Assembly: GCA_045589955.1 (NCBI GenBank)
Contig: JAZNQD010000009.1
Span: 1-64,000, forward strand
Source of the DNA: CAJGCS01 sp045589955
Lineage (GTDB): Bacteria; Bacillota_I; Bacilli_A; ML615J-28; CAG-313
Length of the DNA: 64,000 bases
Reading direction: 5' to 3'
In this document: positions 51,297-58,217 of the stretch, one piece after another
Layout of the letters: each line of letters begins with the position of its first letter
Position numbering within the stretch: position 1 is the stretch's first letter
Notes under the pieces: generated by a model
The model's database searches: none
What the model was told of the DNA's origin: nothing
What the model saw: the letters and a program-made list of their open reading frames with translations, nothing else
Program-made: the position numbers and the translations under genes

Positions 51297-51704
51297 TTAA
51301 CAGTTGATTGCATTAAATTGTTTTTGTAATTTATTTAGTAACTTCGCAGACGGTTTATAATCTGGGAAGTAGCATTGTGTAAGATGAAGTGGTGTAGAAT
51401 AGCTATAAGTTAAACCACACTCATGATTCCACCATTCAGATTCAAAGATGTCTTCTGGTTTACATTCAGCTTTAATCTTCTCATCTATTTGATTATAAAA
51501 TTCATGTCGTTTAGCAAATGCTTCTCTAGTTCCGATTCCACCACAGCCATCACCTACAAGTAAGCCAGACTCAATATCTGCTTCTGTATAACCGTTGCGT
51601 TCAAGATATTCCTTAAACTGTTTATCACCAAACACATATTCAATACCTTCAAACTTTTGTGTTCGGCAAATCTCTTTAAGCTCATTGTAACGTTTAACTG
51701 TCAT
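51297..51704 (-). CDS. hypothetical protein
   Basis: 135 residues. LLVGDGCGGIGTREAFAKRH and ECGLTYSYSTPLH are conserved-looking. ATG at 51704 follows AAAGGAGG by five bases. No family recognised. Confidence 0.72.
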   Translation of the reverse strand: MTVKRYNELKEICRTQKFEGIEYVFGDKQFKEYLERNGYTEADIESGLLVGDGCGGIGTREAFAKRHEFYNQIDEKIKAECKPEDIFESEWWNHECGLTYSYSTPLHLTQCYFPDYKPSAKLLNKLQKQFNAINC

Positions 51705-51718
51705 GATAACCTCCTTTG

Positions 51719-51904
51719 TCAGCATTCTAAAAACATGACAACATCTAAGGGTTCATTAAATTTAGGTTGAGCGTTTAAGTGTTCTTTAAGACGCTCTTTA
51801 TCTTCTTCACTCATCTCATTCAATTGATTAGCAAGTCTTGAATAAAATCCTTGTGAAGATTTCAAACTGTTTACGGTATTTACAAACATTGTATAATTAT
51901 CCAT
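51719..51904 (-). CDS. small helical protein
   Basis: 61 residues: helical hairpin (SRLANQLNEMSEEDKERLKE). Phages often carry such small proteins; function unknown. Confidence 0.7.
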   Translation of the reverse strand: MDNYTMFVNTVNSLKSSQGFYSRLANQLNEMSEEDKERLKEHLNAQPKFNEPLDVVMFLEC

Positions 51905-51908
51905 GGTC

Positions 51909-52142
51909 TTATCCTTTCGATCTAATTAAATACTCAGATGCTTCATCAATGATATACTCTTTACCGGATATCATTGTAAGCTTTACTAACGCCTTTTTTG
52001 TTTGTGGATCCTTTACTGTTCTAAACGACTCAACACAATTTATATTAACATCAACACATCCAGCTAATTGATATGTGAGTGTCATAGATTCAGAATCAAC
52101 AGGGCGAAGTTCATACACTGTAACATTAGCATACATATTCAT
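51909..52142 (-). CDS. hypothetical protein
   Basis: 77 residues, all-beta (NVTVYELRP, VNINCVESFR). Perhaps a small barrel. No family recognised. Confidence 0.7.
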   Translation of the reverse strand: MNMYANVTVYELRPVDSESMTLTYQLAGCVDVNINCVESFRTVKDPQTKKALVKLTMISGKEYIIDEASEYLIRSKG

Positions 52143-52146
52143 TGTC

Positions 52147-52323
52147 TTATCCCTTTACATTAAAGTTGGTATAAAGATAAGTATCACTAGTCCAATACTT
52201 AATCGGATCTGTGTAATTTCCAAACTTATCTCGCTCAGGTGTTAAAATGCAAATCAAAAAGATTACTTGGATTGATAGCATTATAAACGATGTGAATAAA
52301 AAAGTAAATGATTTTTTTAGCAT
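52147..52323 (-). CDS. 58-residue membrane-anchored protein
   Basis: N-terminal hydrophobic span (FTFLFTSFIMLSIQVIFLIC) then a polar tail with aromatic residues, placed in the membrane or exported. It overlaps the stop of the 34-residue gene upstream by seven bases. Function unknown. Confidence 0.65.
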   Translation of the reverse strand: MLKKSFTFLFTSFIMLSIQVIFLICILTPERDKFGNYTDPIKYWTSDTYLYTNFNVKG

Positions 52324-52421
52324 AAGTCTATTCCTTCATCTGCAATTATTACAGTTTGAGTTTCGCGACTACCAGGTTTCAATATCACCAAGCCAATCGC
52401 AACAGTTTTAATTGTACTCAT
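52317..52421 (-). CDS. 34-residue peptide
   Basis: MSTIKTVAIGLVILKPG then a short strand pair, ending IDLC. AAAGGA upstream and overlap with the next start support it. Could be a beta hairpin peptide. Confidence 0.55.
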   Translation of the reverse strand: MSTIKTVAIGLVILKPGSRETQTVIIADEGIDLC

Positions 52422-52472
52422 TGGTTTAATCCTTTCATAAAAGTTATAAACGACGCTCTTAACAATATATGA

Positions 52473-52673
52473 TTAGTAACACGTATAGGCAACAATGTCT
52501 TCCTCGTAATTGCCATAATCATATCCAATATATTTACCTTCAGCAGTAAAGTTTGAATTGGTTGCTCGCATTGTTTCTTCTAATGCTTGCTTATTACTAT
52601 CGGCACATATTGCACAATCTAAAACGGTATCAAATAAGATATATCCGTTTTCTGCTTCTCTAACTTCTAACAT
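52473..52673 (-). CDS. hypothetical protein
   Basis: 66 residues, alpha/beta, three cysteines, no family recognised. AAAGGA upstream; CCAACCACA in the leader. Confidence 0.7.
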   Translation of the reverse strand: MLEVREAENGYILFDTVLDCAICADSNKQALEETMRATNSNFTAEGKYIGYDYGNYEEDIVAYTCY

Positions 52674-52706
52674 GATTTTTTCCTTTCAAAATTGTGGTTG
52701 GTTGTA

Positions 52707-52737
52707 TAAAAAAAGGACATGCTAAGCACATCCTTTT
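52707..52737 (-). terminator. intrinsic terminator after the winged-helix gene
   Basis: AAAAGGATGTGC / GCATGTCCTTTT stem of 12 pairs with G-U pairs and a three-base loop, then seven U on the minus strand. Confidence 0.8.
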
Positions 52738-52755
52738 CTGTCATTAGCGGCGCTC

Positions 52756-53097
52756 TTAAGCTAATTGATAAACGCCTTTTTGTTCAGTCTTTTGTAATAC
52801 CCCTTTTTTAGCAAGTAACCATACTCTATCCGCTACTTGTTTATTAGCGACGCTCTTACCTTTATCTTTGAGCCGCGTCACTACTTGAGATATAGCCAGG
52901 GGGGTACCGGCGGCGGTAAACACTTCAATCAAATCCTTAGTAAACTGACCAGGAGCGCCGCTCTTAACTCTTTTAACCGGTTTGGATTCCTCTACTTCCT
53001 CACTAGGTTCCATATTAAATACTTTCGGGATATTTACTTCACGCAAACTCGCAACTTGTTCTGCGCTTAAACCCGGTTGTTTATCTTCATCATTCAT
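52756..53097 (-). CDS. winged-helix DNA-binding protein
   Basis: 113 residues. A disordered acidic N-terminus (1-45) and a C-terminal winged helix (about 48-113: FTKDLIEVFTAAGTPLAISQ, then VVTRLKDKG and KKGVLQKTEQKGVYQL). Probably a transcriptional or replication regulator. It has its own promoter and terminator and lies next to the repeat-rich region, which makes that region its possible binding site. Inferred. Confidence 0.8.
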   Translation of the reverse strand: MNDEDKQPGLSAEQVASLREVNIPKVFNMEPSEEVEESKPVKRVKSGAPGQFTKDLIEVFTAAGTPLAISQVVTRLKDKGKSVANKQVADRVWLLAKKGVLQKTEQKGVYQLA

Positions 53098-53196
53098 GAT
53101 TTTTTCCTTTCAGTTGGTTGATACAAAATTAAATGCGTATATATTCTAAAATAAAAAATATATAATATAATAACCTAATACACACTAGATTATTGT

Positions 53197-53226
53197 ATTA
53201 TATATCTCATACCTCAGATATGCCAA
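53197..53226 (-). promoter_or_regulatory. probable promoter of the winged-helix gene
   Basis: Minus strand: TTGGCA (53226-53221), 18-base spacer, perfect TATAAT (53202-53197). A TTGACC lies 13 bases further up. Classic sigma-70, not the GYTTTACW class. Confidence 0.65.
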
Positions 53227-53299
53227 ACCGCTCTCCTTGGTCAATATAAAGACATTCTACTCAATCTATTATATATATCTCTATATCTTTTTTAACTCT

Positions 53300-53351
53300 A
53301 TTAAATAAGTCTTATATAAATTGCAATAAATTTTAATATATCTTATTTAAT
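53300..53351. repeat. hairpin repeat R1
   Basis: Perfect ten-base arms ATTAAATAAG/CTTATTTAAT around the core ATATAAATTGCAATAAATTT (53314 on). First of three copies of a 26-27-base core, each inside different inverted arms. Confidence 0.8.
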
Positions 53352-53441
53352 TATTATATATTTATTATATCAATCACTTATCAACATATAAATATATAAC
53401 TTTCAACATGCTTTTTTATATCTACTTATTTTGAAGTTTTA

Positions 53442-53519
53442 AGGTTAATAAATAAATTTGATATAAATTGCTAAAAAATTTTAATATCTTTTATTTATTT
53501 TATATATTTATTTTAACCT
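53442..53519. repeat. hairpin repeat R2
   Basis: Outer arms AGGTTAA/TTAACCT and inner AATAAATAA/TTATTTATT around the core ATATAAATTGCTAAAAAATT (53461-53487). Confidence 0.8.
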
Positions 53520-53572
53520 CAAACTCTCTACATGCGAATATATTTTATCCACCATGCTTTTTTATTTATTCC

Positions 53573-53624
53573 AATCATTGAGCTTAATATAAATTGCTAA
53601 AAATTTTAATATCTCTCAATCATT
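53573..53624. repeat. hairpin repeat R3
   Basis: Arms AATCATTGAG/CTCAATCATT (one mismatch) around the core ATATAAATTGCTAAAAATTT (53587-53612). The core is nearly identical to R1 and R2 though the arms differ, so the core sequence is what is conserved. Confidence 0.8.
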
Positions 53625-53745
53625 ATTATAATTTTATTTTAACCGGTTTTCATCTACATGCGAATATATTTAAATCAACATGTAATCCAGCCCTTCCTTA
53701 CCATATAATCCCTAACATGTACATATATTTTGCCTAACATGCCGG

Positions 53746-54062
53746 CGGGGGCCCGGGGGTGGGGGCCTTTACATGTAGGGGTAAAAAGTCAACATGCCGG
53801 CCCAGTAGGTATCTAAGCGGGAATGGTAGGTATCTAAGGCGTCTCGGCGTATCTCGGTGTGTTATTGTTAGGCAGTAGTATCGGTAGGTATCTAAGGCAT
53901 CGGGATCGGTTATAGGAATTAGGGCATAGGCATTATCTCGGGCAGTAGGTAGGGAGGCAGCGGTGGCGGTAATCATATGGTCGTGTATGGAGGCCCGTGG
54001 GATAGTAGAAAAGTCGGTGTAGTTAGTTATGAGGGAAAAGTAGAAAGGTGTGTTGTATGGCG
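53746..54062. other. G-rich, gene-free island with three direct repeats
   Basis: About 300 bases with strong G excess on the plus strand (GCGGGGGCCCGGGGGTGGGG at its left end) in an otherwise very AT-rich genome. GTAGGTATCTAAG is repeated at 53805, 53826 and 53884. No plausible gene: the frames read as low-complexity, and none has a ribosome site. Composition suggests a structured RNA, an R-loop or origin element, or imported DNA. Confidence 0.6.
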
Positions 54063-54092
54063 ATTATATGGGGCAATGCTATTATATGAGGC

Positions 54093-54237
54093 GGTGGCGA
54101 GTAGAAGGAGGAGTTTTTTATAGATAGAGTATGTCAGACCAGAATATTATAGAAGTATACTTTATCTATATGTTAGTAATACATTTATGTCGGGAGAAGT
54201 GTATTGATTTGTATTACTATAGGAAAGACTCGCCACC
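54093..54237. ncRNA. candidate three-way-junction RNA element
   Basis: Closing helix GGTGGCGAGT/ACTCGCCACC (54093-54102, 54228-54237, perfect), a 13-base hairpin (54120-54132 with 54157-54169, one G-U) and a ten-base perfect hairpin (54174-54183 with 54210-54219). Together they fold 145 bases into a three-way junction. Strand unclear: on the minus strand it would be the 3' end of the transcript of the gene at 54256 and would show a CUCCUCC stretch. Confidence 0.55.
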
Positions 54238-54255
54238 ATGAGGAGTTGAGTATTA

Positions 54256-54543
54256 TTATTCTTTATTGAAGGGGAAGAATTCTGTTGTAGATTCTTTATT
54301 ATTAGACCACCATGATTCTATACGATTATTTGCCCAGTGTATTCTTATATTATATTTATCGTTAGAGTTAGTGGTATTTTGGGTATTGAACATTTTATCC
54401 ATTACTTTTGATGCGGTGGAATTGAATGCGGATATGTTTATAGAGGTATTATTTTTTACTGTATCGTTTATTTCTTTTATTGTAGTTGGTTTAGTATACA
54501 TTTCTTCTTTATCTATGGATTGAGAGTATAGTATTCTTGACAT
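54256..54543 (-). CDS. hypothetical protein
   Basis: 95 residues, Asn/Ser/Thr-rich, no family recognised. Chosen over the overlapping plus-strand frame because a clear promoter (54609-54637) and AAGGA site point leftward. Confidence 0.6.
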   Translation of the reverse strand: MSRILYSQSIDKEEMYTKPTTIKEINDTVKNNTSINISAFNSTASKVMDKMFNTQNTTNSNDKYNIRIHWANNRIESWWSNNKESTTEFFPFNKE

Positions 54544-54608
54544 GTTGTATATATTCCTTTTTATTAGATATATTGAGTGTGTATATATGTTTTTTTGAAT
54601 TGGTTTAT

Positions 54609-54637
54609 TATATAGCGTGTAATAAATTATAAGTAAA
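54609..54637 (-). promoter_or_regulatory. promoter, GCTTTACT class
   Basis: Minus strand: TTTACT (54637-54632), 17-base spacer, TATATA (54614-54609). Confidence 0.8.
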
Positions 54638-54662
54638 GCAGTAATATTGTGTTAGTTATAAA

Positions 54663-54864
54663 AAAAGAAAAAAGACCAGTATGTGTATATATGTGGGGAT
54701 ATATATTACTGATCTTTTCTGTGTGTTAGTGTATATATTATATTGTGATGATTGATATTGTAGAGAGAATATTTTGGGGAATCATATAACTAGTAGGGAA
54801 CTATATATGTATTCTTTCTACTTTATCTGATTTATATATACACACTAATAAGGAGGAGTTAGTA
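54663..54864 (-). ncRNA. candidate small RNA with a CUCCUCC loop
   Basis: About 200 bases from the promoter at 54871-54899 to a terminator (CAGTA-type stem, arms 54670-54681 and 54706-54717, then a long U-rich tail). No convincing frame. Near its 5' end ACUAA/UUAGU forms a hairpin whose loop is CUCCUCCUUA, complementary to Shine-Dalgarno sequences. Stop codons crowd all frames. Probable regulatory RNA. Confidence 0.55.
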
Positions 54865-54870
54865 TATGGT

Positions 54871-54899
54871 AGTATATATTGTTTTATTTTATTTGTAAA
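54871..54899 (-). promoter_or_regulatory. promoter of the small RNA, CTTTACA class
   Basis: Minus strand: TTTACA (54899-54894), 17-base spacer, TATACT (54876-54871). Confidence 0.75.
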
Positions 54900-54940
54900 G
54901 TATTTTTTTATGTTGTGCGTAAGTTTTATTTTAGGTATAA

Positions 54941-54971
54941 GAAAAGGCGAATATTTTAGTAATACCCGCCT
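54941..54971 (-). terminator. terminator after the KilAC gene
   Basis: AGGCG/CGCCT arms with an AT stem extension, then UUUUC on the minus strand, 20 bases after the stop of the gene at 54991. Confidence 0.65.
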
Positions 54972-54990
54972 GTTTCGATTTGTAGAGAAA

Positions 54991-55476
54991 TTAGTCTGTT
55001 AGTAGTCCGTCTTCTTTTAGTAGTTGACGAATAAACATTAGACCTTTGCTAGTCCAGTAGGTATGTGCTCTTGATAGAGGTTTGCCTTGACCGGTAGAAG
55101 CGTATTCGTACCAGCATATACGTGTTAGTCCTTGGTTTTGGTATTTAGCGTAAAGAACCCATACTTCTCCTTGTTGGAATTGTACTTTTTTGTTCTTTAA
55201 GTATTGGTTTAGTTTTATTGCGGACCAACCAAAACTTTTAGCTATTACCGTTGTTGTGAAGAGGCTAGAAGAAGATACTAACTCATCAAATGCATCAGCT
55301 TTAATTTTAAGTTTAGCATTTTCTTTCTTAAGTTGTTTTACTTTTTCTTCTAGTTTAGCCTTTTCTTCTTGGACACGTTTGAGGGCACTAGGTCTTTTGG
55401 ACTTTTTCTTTACTTGTTTTGTTTCGTATTCAGGGAATAATGTACCTTGTAATACGTTTTGATTTGTTTTGTTCAT
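54991..55476 (-). CDS. KilAC-domain (phage antirepressor type) protein
   Basis: 161 residues. A basic N-terminus and coiled coil (35-60: EEKAKLEEKVKQLKKENAKL) lead into a KilAC/ANT domain (KADAFDELVSSSSLFTTTVI, then AKSFGWSAIKLNQYL, then THTYWTSKGLMFIRQLL). In temperate phages this domain ends antirepressors; in lytic phages it is a DNA-binding module of unclear role. No BRO or KilA-N domain precedes it here. Confidence 0.85.
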   Translation of the reverse strand: MNKTNQNVLQGTLFPEYETKQVKKKSKRPSALKRVQEEKAKLEEKVKQLKKENAKLKIKADAFDELVSSSSLFTTTVIAKSFGWSAIKLNQYLKNKKVQFQQGEVWVLYAKYQNQGLTRICWYEYASTGQGKPLSRAHTYWTSKGLMFIRQLLKEDGLLTD

Positions 55477-55530
55477 AATTATATGTATTAAAAATTAGTT
55501 ACAATAATGTTTTTAAACTTGTTGACTAGA

Positions 55531-55983
55531 TTATTCTGTTTTTTCTTTATTAAACATTTCTGGGAATAATTCTAGTATTTTATCTTTTATACATTCTACG
55601 GAGTTTGTTTCTGTTATTGTATTCCATAGTTTCTTTTGTTCGTCATTAAATTTTACTACAATGGTTTTATATGTATTATCGAAGGAATCGTCATAGGTAG
55701 TTACAACCCAGGGTGCAGTATCAACAATTCGAGATAATCTACAAGCTGGACAATTACAACCTTCTGTGTCATATTCTCCATCGTCATTACCCCAACATTC
55801 ATAATTTCCACCACCCATACGAGTATATATAAGTAAATCGTAGTCTGTTACTGGACATTCTTCATCTTTAGTAAAAATATCTCTGAATCTGGGTATTTCT
55901 TGGTCTATACGAAAGCCTAATATTGCACTTCCTACTACTACTAAATTACCATTCATTCCGTGTACCATATTATATAAAGACAT
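55531..55983 (-). CDS. conserved phage protein with YTRMGGGN motif
   Basis: 150 residues. NMVHGMNGNLVVVGSAILGF, IPRFRDIF, then YTRMGGGNYECW and TTYDDSFDNTYKTIVVKF define a family known from many phages (VhGMN ... YTRTGGGN ... DDxFDxTY), function unknown. Two CxxC-like cysteine pairs (CNCPAC) have been added here. Confidence 0.82.
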   Translation of the reverse strand: MSLYNMVHGMNGNLVVVGSAILGFRIDQEIPRFRDIFTKDEECPVTDYDLLIYTRMGGGNYECWGNDDGEYDTEGCNCPACRLSRIVDTAPWVVTTYDDSFDNTYKTIVVKFNDEQKKLWNTITETNSVECIKDKILELFPEMFNKEKTE

Positions 55984-55999
55984 ATTTATTACTCCTTTT

Positions 56000-56356
56000 T
56001 TATAATTTTAATATTTTGCGTATTAAATAACATACCATGATTGAATTGTTATGTATTTTATTACCGTTATTGATTTTCCATCCTGATTGATTACTATAGT
56101 CACTATATACATGTACTAATTTAAGGTTATCTTTTACTAGTGTATCATTATGTATAAGATCATTTTCTTTTTCCATTACACTATAACACTCTCTAGATTC
56201 TAATGTAAAACCGACACTATATAATATCTCAGCAATTAAATTACCTAATTCGAATGTTCTATGACTAGAATATTCGAGCTGTAATATATTTGCATTTATT
56301 ATTTTCGCATAGGTATATAATAAATGTTTGTAGTATGTTATATTATCGTAAGCCAT
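56000..56356 (-). CDS. hypothetical protein
   Basis: 118 residues, helix then strands, ending IMVCYLIRKILKL, similar in style to the LRxxG-tail proteins. Overlaps the gene at 56343 by 14 bases. Confidence 0.7.
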   Translation of the reverse strand: MAYDNITYYKHLLYTYAKIINANILQLEYSSHRTFELGNLIAEILYSVGFTLESRECYSVMEKENDLIHNDTLVKDNLKLVHVYSDYSNQSGWKINNGNKIHNNSIMVCYLIRKILKL

Positions 56357-56717
56357 TTAATCTAATTAGTCCTTCTAATACTTTAACATTTTCGTTTGGT
56401 GATATCTGCAGAGTAATATAGGTACGATCGATAGCAGCACGTCGTCTACAGTATGATCTATGTTTCGGTGCAGATAGTTTAAGGTTATAGTCTATTTGTT
56501 CTTTAAAGATTGAATCGAAACGAGTTGATAGTTCTGACATTACACCTTTTGCGGTGGTAATATCTTTATTATAATCTGAATCGAAGTATAATCTACAAAA
56601 ACCCGGATTACGTTTACTTTTTTTAATTACGAATTCTTTAAAACCCATTTGTTTTGCAGTATAGGTAAGTAAGCATTTCTCTATTTTACGAAATTGTTTA
56701 TTGAGTATCTTGTCCAT
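56343..56717 (-). CDS. LRxxG-tail family protein
   Basis: 124 residues: basic helix, strands (ITLQISPNEN) and an end helix VKVLEGLIRLNGLR. Comparable with 23965, 33587 and 33847. Promoter with perfect TATAAT just upstream. Confidence 0.72.
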   Translation of the reverse strand: MDKILNKQFRKIEKCLLTYTAKQMGFKEFVIKKSKRNPGFCRLYFDSDYNKDITTAKGVMSELSTRFDSIFKEQIDYNLKLSAPKHRSYCRRRAAIDRTYITLQISPNENVKVLEGLIRLNGLR

Positions 56718-56744
56718 TGTTATCTCCCGTTATAATTTAGTTTA

Positions 56745-56773
56745 ATTATATTCATCAAATAGTATAAAGTAAA
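56745..56773 (-). promoter_or_regulatory. promoter, GTTTTACT class
   Basis: Minus strand: TTTACT (56773-56768), 17-base spacer, perfect TATAAT (56750-56745). Confidence 0.9.
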
Positions 56774-56834
56774 ACAAAATTTTGGCTTTATTTTTTATAT
56801 ATTTACTATATTATGCGTAATAAGGAGATAAAAT

Positions 56835-57176
56835 ATGTTTGGAACTAATGTTGATGAAGTTATATTGCGAAGTATAATGCTTAAATGGTTAAATATGCGT
56901 GGACCAAGATACGGTACAGTAATTACTTCTGACACCACCGCAAAGGCAAGTTGTGTATATAATAAGAAATTAGAAAACGACTTACTTGAATTGCGTGAGT
57001 TATTTACTAATACTAATTTAATTATTACGTATAAAATATTGACATACGAAAAGACTAATGATAGGATTGTAATTGAATTTGAAGTACCAGAAACAGCGAA
57101 TAGGCCATTTATAGTAGGTATGTTACGATTATATAATAAATTAGATACAGATTTGCCTATAATGGGTGAATATTAA
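56835..57176 (+). CDS. hypothetical protein, possibly LRxxG-tail family
   Basis: 113 residues: helix (VDEVILRSIMLKWLNMRG), strands (RIVIEFEVPET) and a helix FIVGMLRLYNKL. Same element order as 33587 but on the plus strand. AAGGAG upstream. Its stop codon overlaps that of the convergent J-domain gene. Confidence 0.72.
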   Translation: MFGTNVDEVILRSIMLKWLNMRGPRYGTVITSDTTAKASCVYNKKLENDLLELRELFTNTNLIITYKILTYEKTNDRIVIEFEVPETANRPFIVGMLRLYNKLDTDLPIMGEY

Positions 57177-57688
57177 CGGTTATTGCTAAAGAAGAAGCGT
57201 TTAGCAAAATATAAAATTGAAATACATATTAGAGTAGCAGGAACAACTACATACTTAAAAAATTTATAGATAAAAGATGATATATTAGCTATAACCCTAT
57301 ATATTTTCTTACTTATGGATATTATACGATCCTTTGTTGTTACCGGTTTAGGTTCCGATTCTTTATATAATTCATCTAAAATATCAGCATTTTCTTTTAA
57401 TTTACGGTTTATTTCATCCATCTTTCTAATAAAGTCATCTAATTCTTCTTCAGTCGCATTTTTAAAGATGGATTCTAAGTCATCATTGTGTAAAGATTCA
57501 TCATATTTTCTACGTGTTAAAGGATTAGTTAATGTAGAATATGCTTCATTTATCTTTTTAAATTTTTCAGTAGTTTTAGGATTAATATCAGGATGGTACT
57601 TTTTAGCCAAAACTTTAAATGCAGCTTTAATTTCTTCTAAAGTTGCTGTTTGTTCAATACCAAGAATATCATAATGTGTTATTGTCAT
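57173..57688 (-). CDS. membrane-anchored J-domain (DnaJ-like) protein
   Basis: 171 residues. J-domain at 1-65 with the HPD motif (H32-P33-D34 in KKYHPDIN) and the usual helices (YDILGIEQTATLEEIKAAF, then INEAYSTLTNPLTRRKYDE). An acidic helical middle follows, and a hydrophobic span near the C-terminus (VVPATLICISILYFA) with basic ends. It should stimulate host DnaK (Hsp70) at the membrane, perhaps for virion assembly or to redirect the chaperone. ATG at 57688 follows GGAGGGG. Perfect promoter at 57715. Confidence 0.9.
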   Translation of the reverse strand: MTITHYDILGIEQTATLEEIKAAFKVLAKKYHPDINPKTTEKFKKINEAYSTLTNPLTRRKYDESLHNDDLESIFKNATEEELDDFIRKMDEINRKLKENADILDELYKESEPKPVTTKDRIISISKKIYRVIANISSFIYKFFKYVVVPATLICISILYFAKRFFFSNNR

Positions 57689-57714
57689 ATTAATCCCCTC
57701 CATTATATATATTC

Positions 57715-57743
57715 ATTATACAGTATTTTACTATACATGTAAA
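57715..57743 (-). promoter_or_regulatory. promoter of the J-domain gene, GTTTTACA class
   Basis: Minus strand: TTTACA (57743-57738), 17-base spacer, perfect TATAAT (57720-57715). Confidence 0.92.
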
Positions 57744-57793
57744 ACAGTTTTTAATATTTTTTTAATTATTTAAATTTTTTAATTCTAATAAGT

Positions 57794-58138
57794 ATGATTG
57801 ATACTATAACACAAACATTCGATTACGTTTATATAATTGCAGATGAGCAAGGATATGTAAAAGTAGGTATATCTAAGCATCCAGAAAAGCGATTAAAACA
57901 GCTTCAAACTGGACATCCTACTAAATTATCTTTGATATTTACTGAAGAATTTGAATGCACTCGTGAACATTTACTTAAAATAGAAAAAGAAATCCACAAA
58001 GATTTACGTAATTTTACTAAAAAAGTTCACGGTGAATGGTTTTTATTACAAGAAAACCAATTAGAAAAGATAAAAAATACGATAATAATAAATCGTATTC
58101 AATATGATGCTAATCTACTTGCTTTTAAATATAGATAA
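57794..58138 (+). CDS. stand-alone GIY-YIG protein (T5orf172/Mug113-like)
   Basis: 114 residues. YVYIIADEQGYVKVGISKHP with EKRLKQLQTGHP, EKEIHKDL and HGEWF gives the GIY-YIG layout of the T5orf172 family (YVY ... KVGIS, arginine, glutamate, HxEWF). Likely a small nuclease; it may be a homing enzyme or a host-DNA or phage-DNA processing factor. The ribosome site is weak. Confidence 0.85.
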   Translation: MIDTITQTFDYVYIIADEQGYVKVGISKHPEKRLKQLQTGHPTKLSLIFTEEFECTREHLLKIEKEIHKDLRNFTKKVHGEWFLLQENQLEKIKNTIIINRIQYDANLLAFKYR

Positions 58139-58141
58139 AAT

Positions 58142-58216
58142 TGGCAGAGGCAGAGAGACTCGAACTCCCGACATTTGGTTTTGGGGACCAACGTTCTACC
58201 ACTGAACTATACCTCT
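58142..58216 (-). tRNA. tRNA-Trp (anticodon CCA), C33 variant
   Basis: Acceptor AGAGGTA/TGCCTCT, D-arm, anticodon stem TTGGT/ACCAA, loop CCCCAAA, T-arm GGGAGTTCGAGTCTC, encoded CCA. Position 33, normally the invariant U, is C. Confidence 0.9.
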
Positions 58217-58217
58217 G

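Larger units (their letters stand above)
53382..53800. repeat. five ACATG...ACATG spaced elements
   Basis: Pattern ACATRYRNATATAT...ACATGC recurs at 53382-53411, 53529-53570, 53655-53682 and 53714-53745, with a diverged copy at 53770-53800. They alternate with the hairpin repeats and continue into the G-rich part, where they read AACATGCCGGC. They look like protein-binding iterons. Confidence 0.65.

Noticed and set aside
53300..53624. CRISPR-like array
   Set aside because: Only three repeats, spaced 126-147 bases, with different arms and no adjacent cas genes.
53734..53976. Open frame of 80 codons on the minus strand over the G-rich island
   Set aside because: Composition (runs of Pro, Arg, Thr, Leu) follows the base bias, no ribosome site, no coupling to neighbours.
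54266..54523. Plus-strand frame of 85 codons with hydrophobic spans
   Set aside because: It is antisense to a minus-strand frame that has a clear promoter and ribosome site; hydrophobicity is expected from T-rich plus-strand sequence.
54991..55476. Evidence of lysogeny from the KilAC domain
   Set aside because: No repressor, integrase or attachment site in the window; KilAC also occurs in lytic phages.
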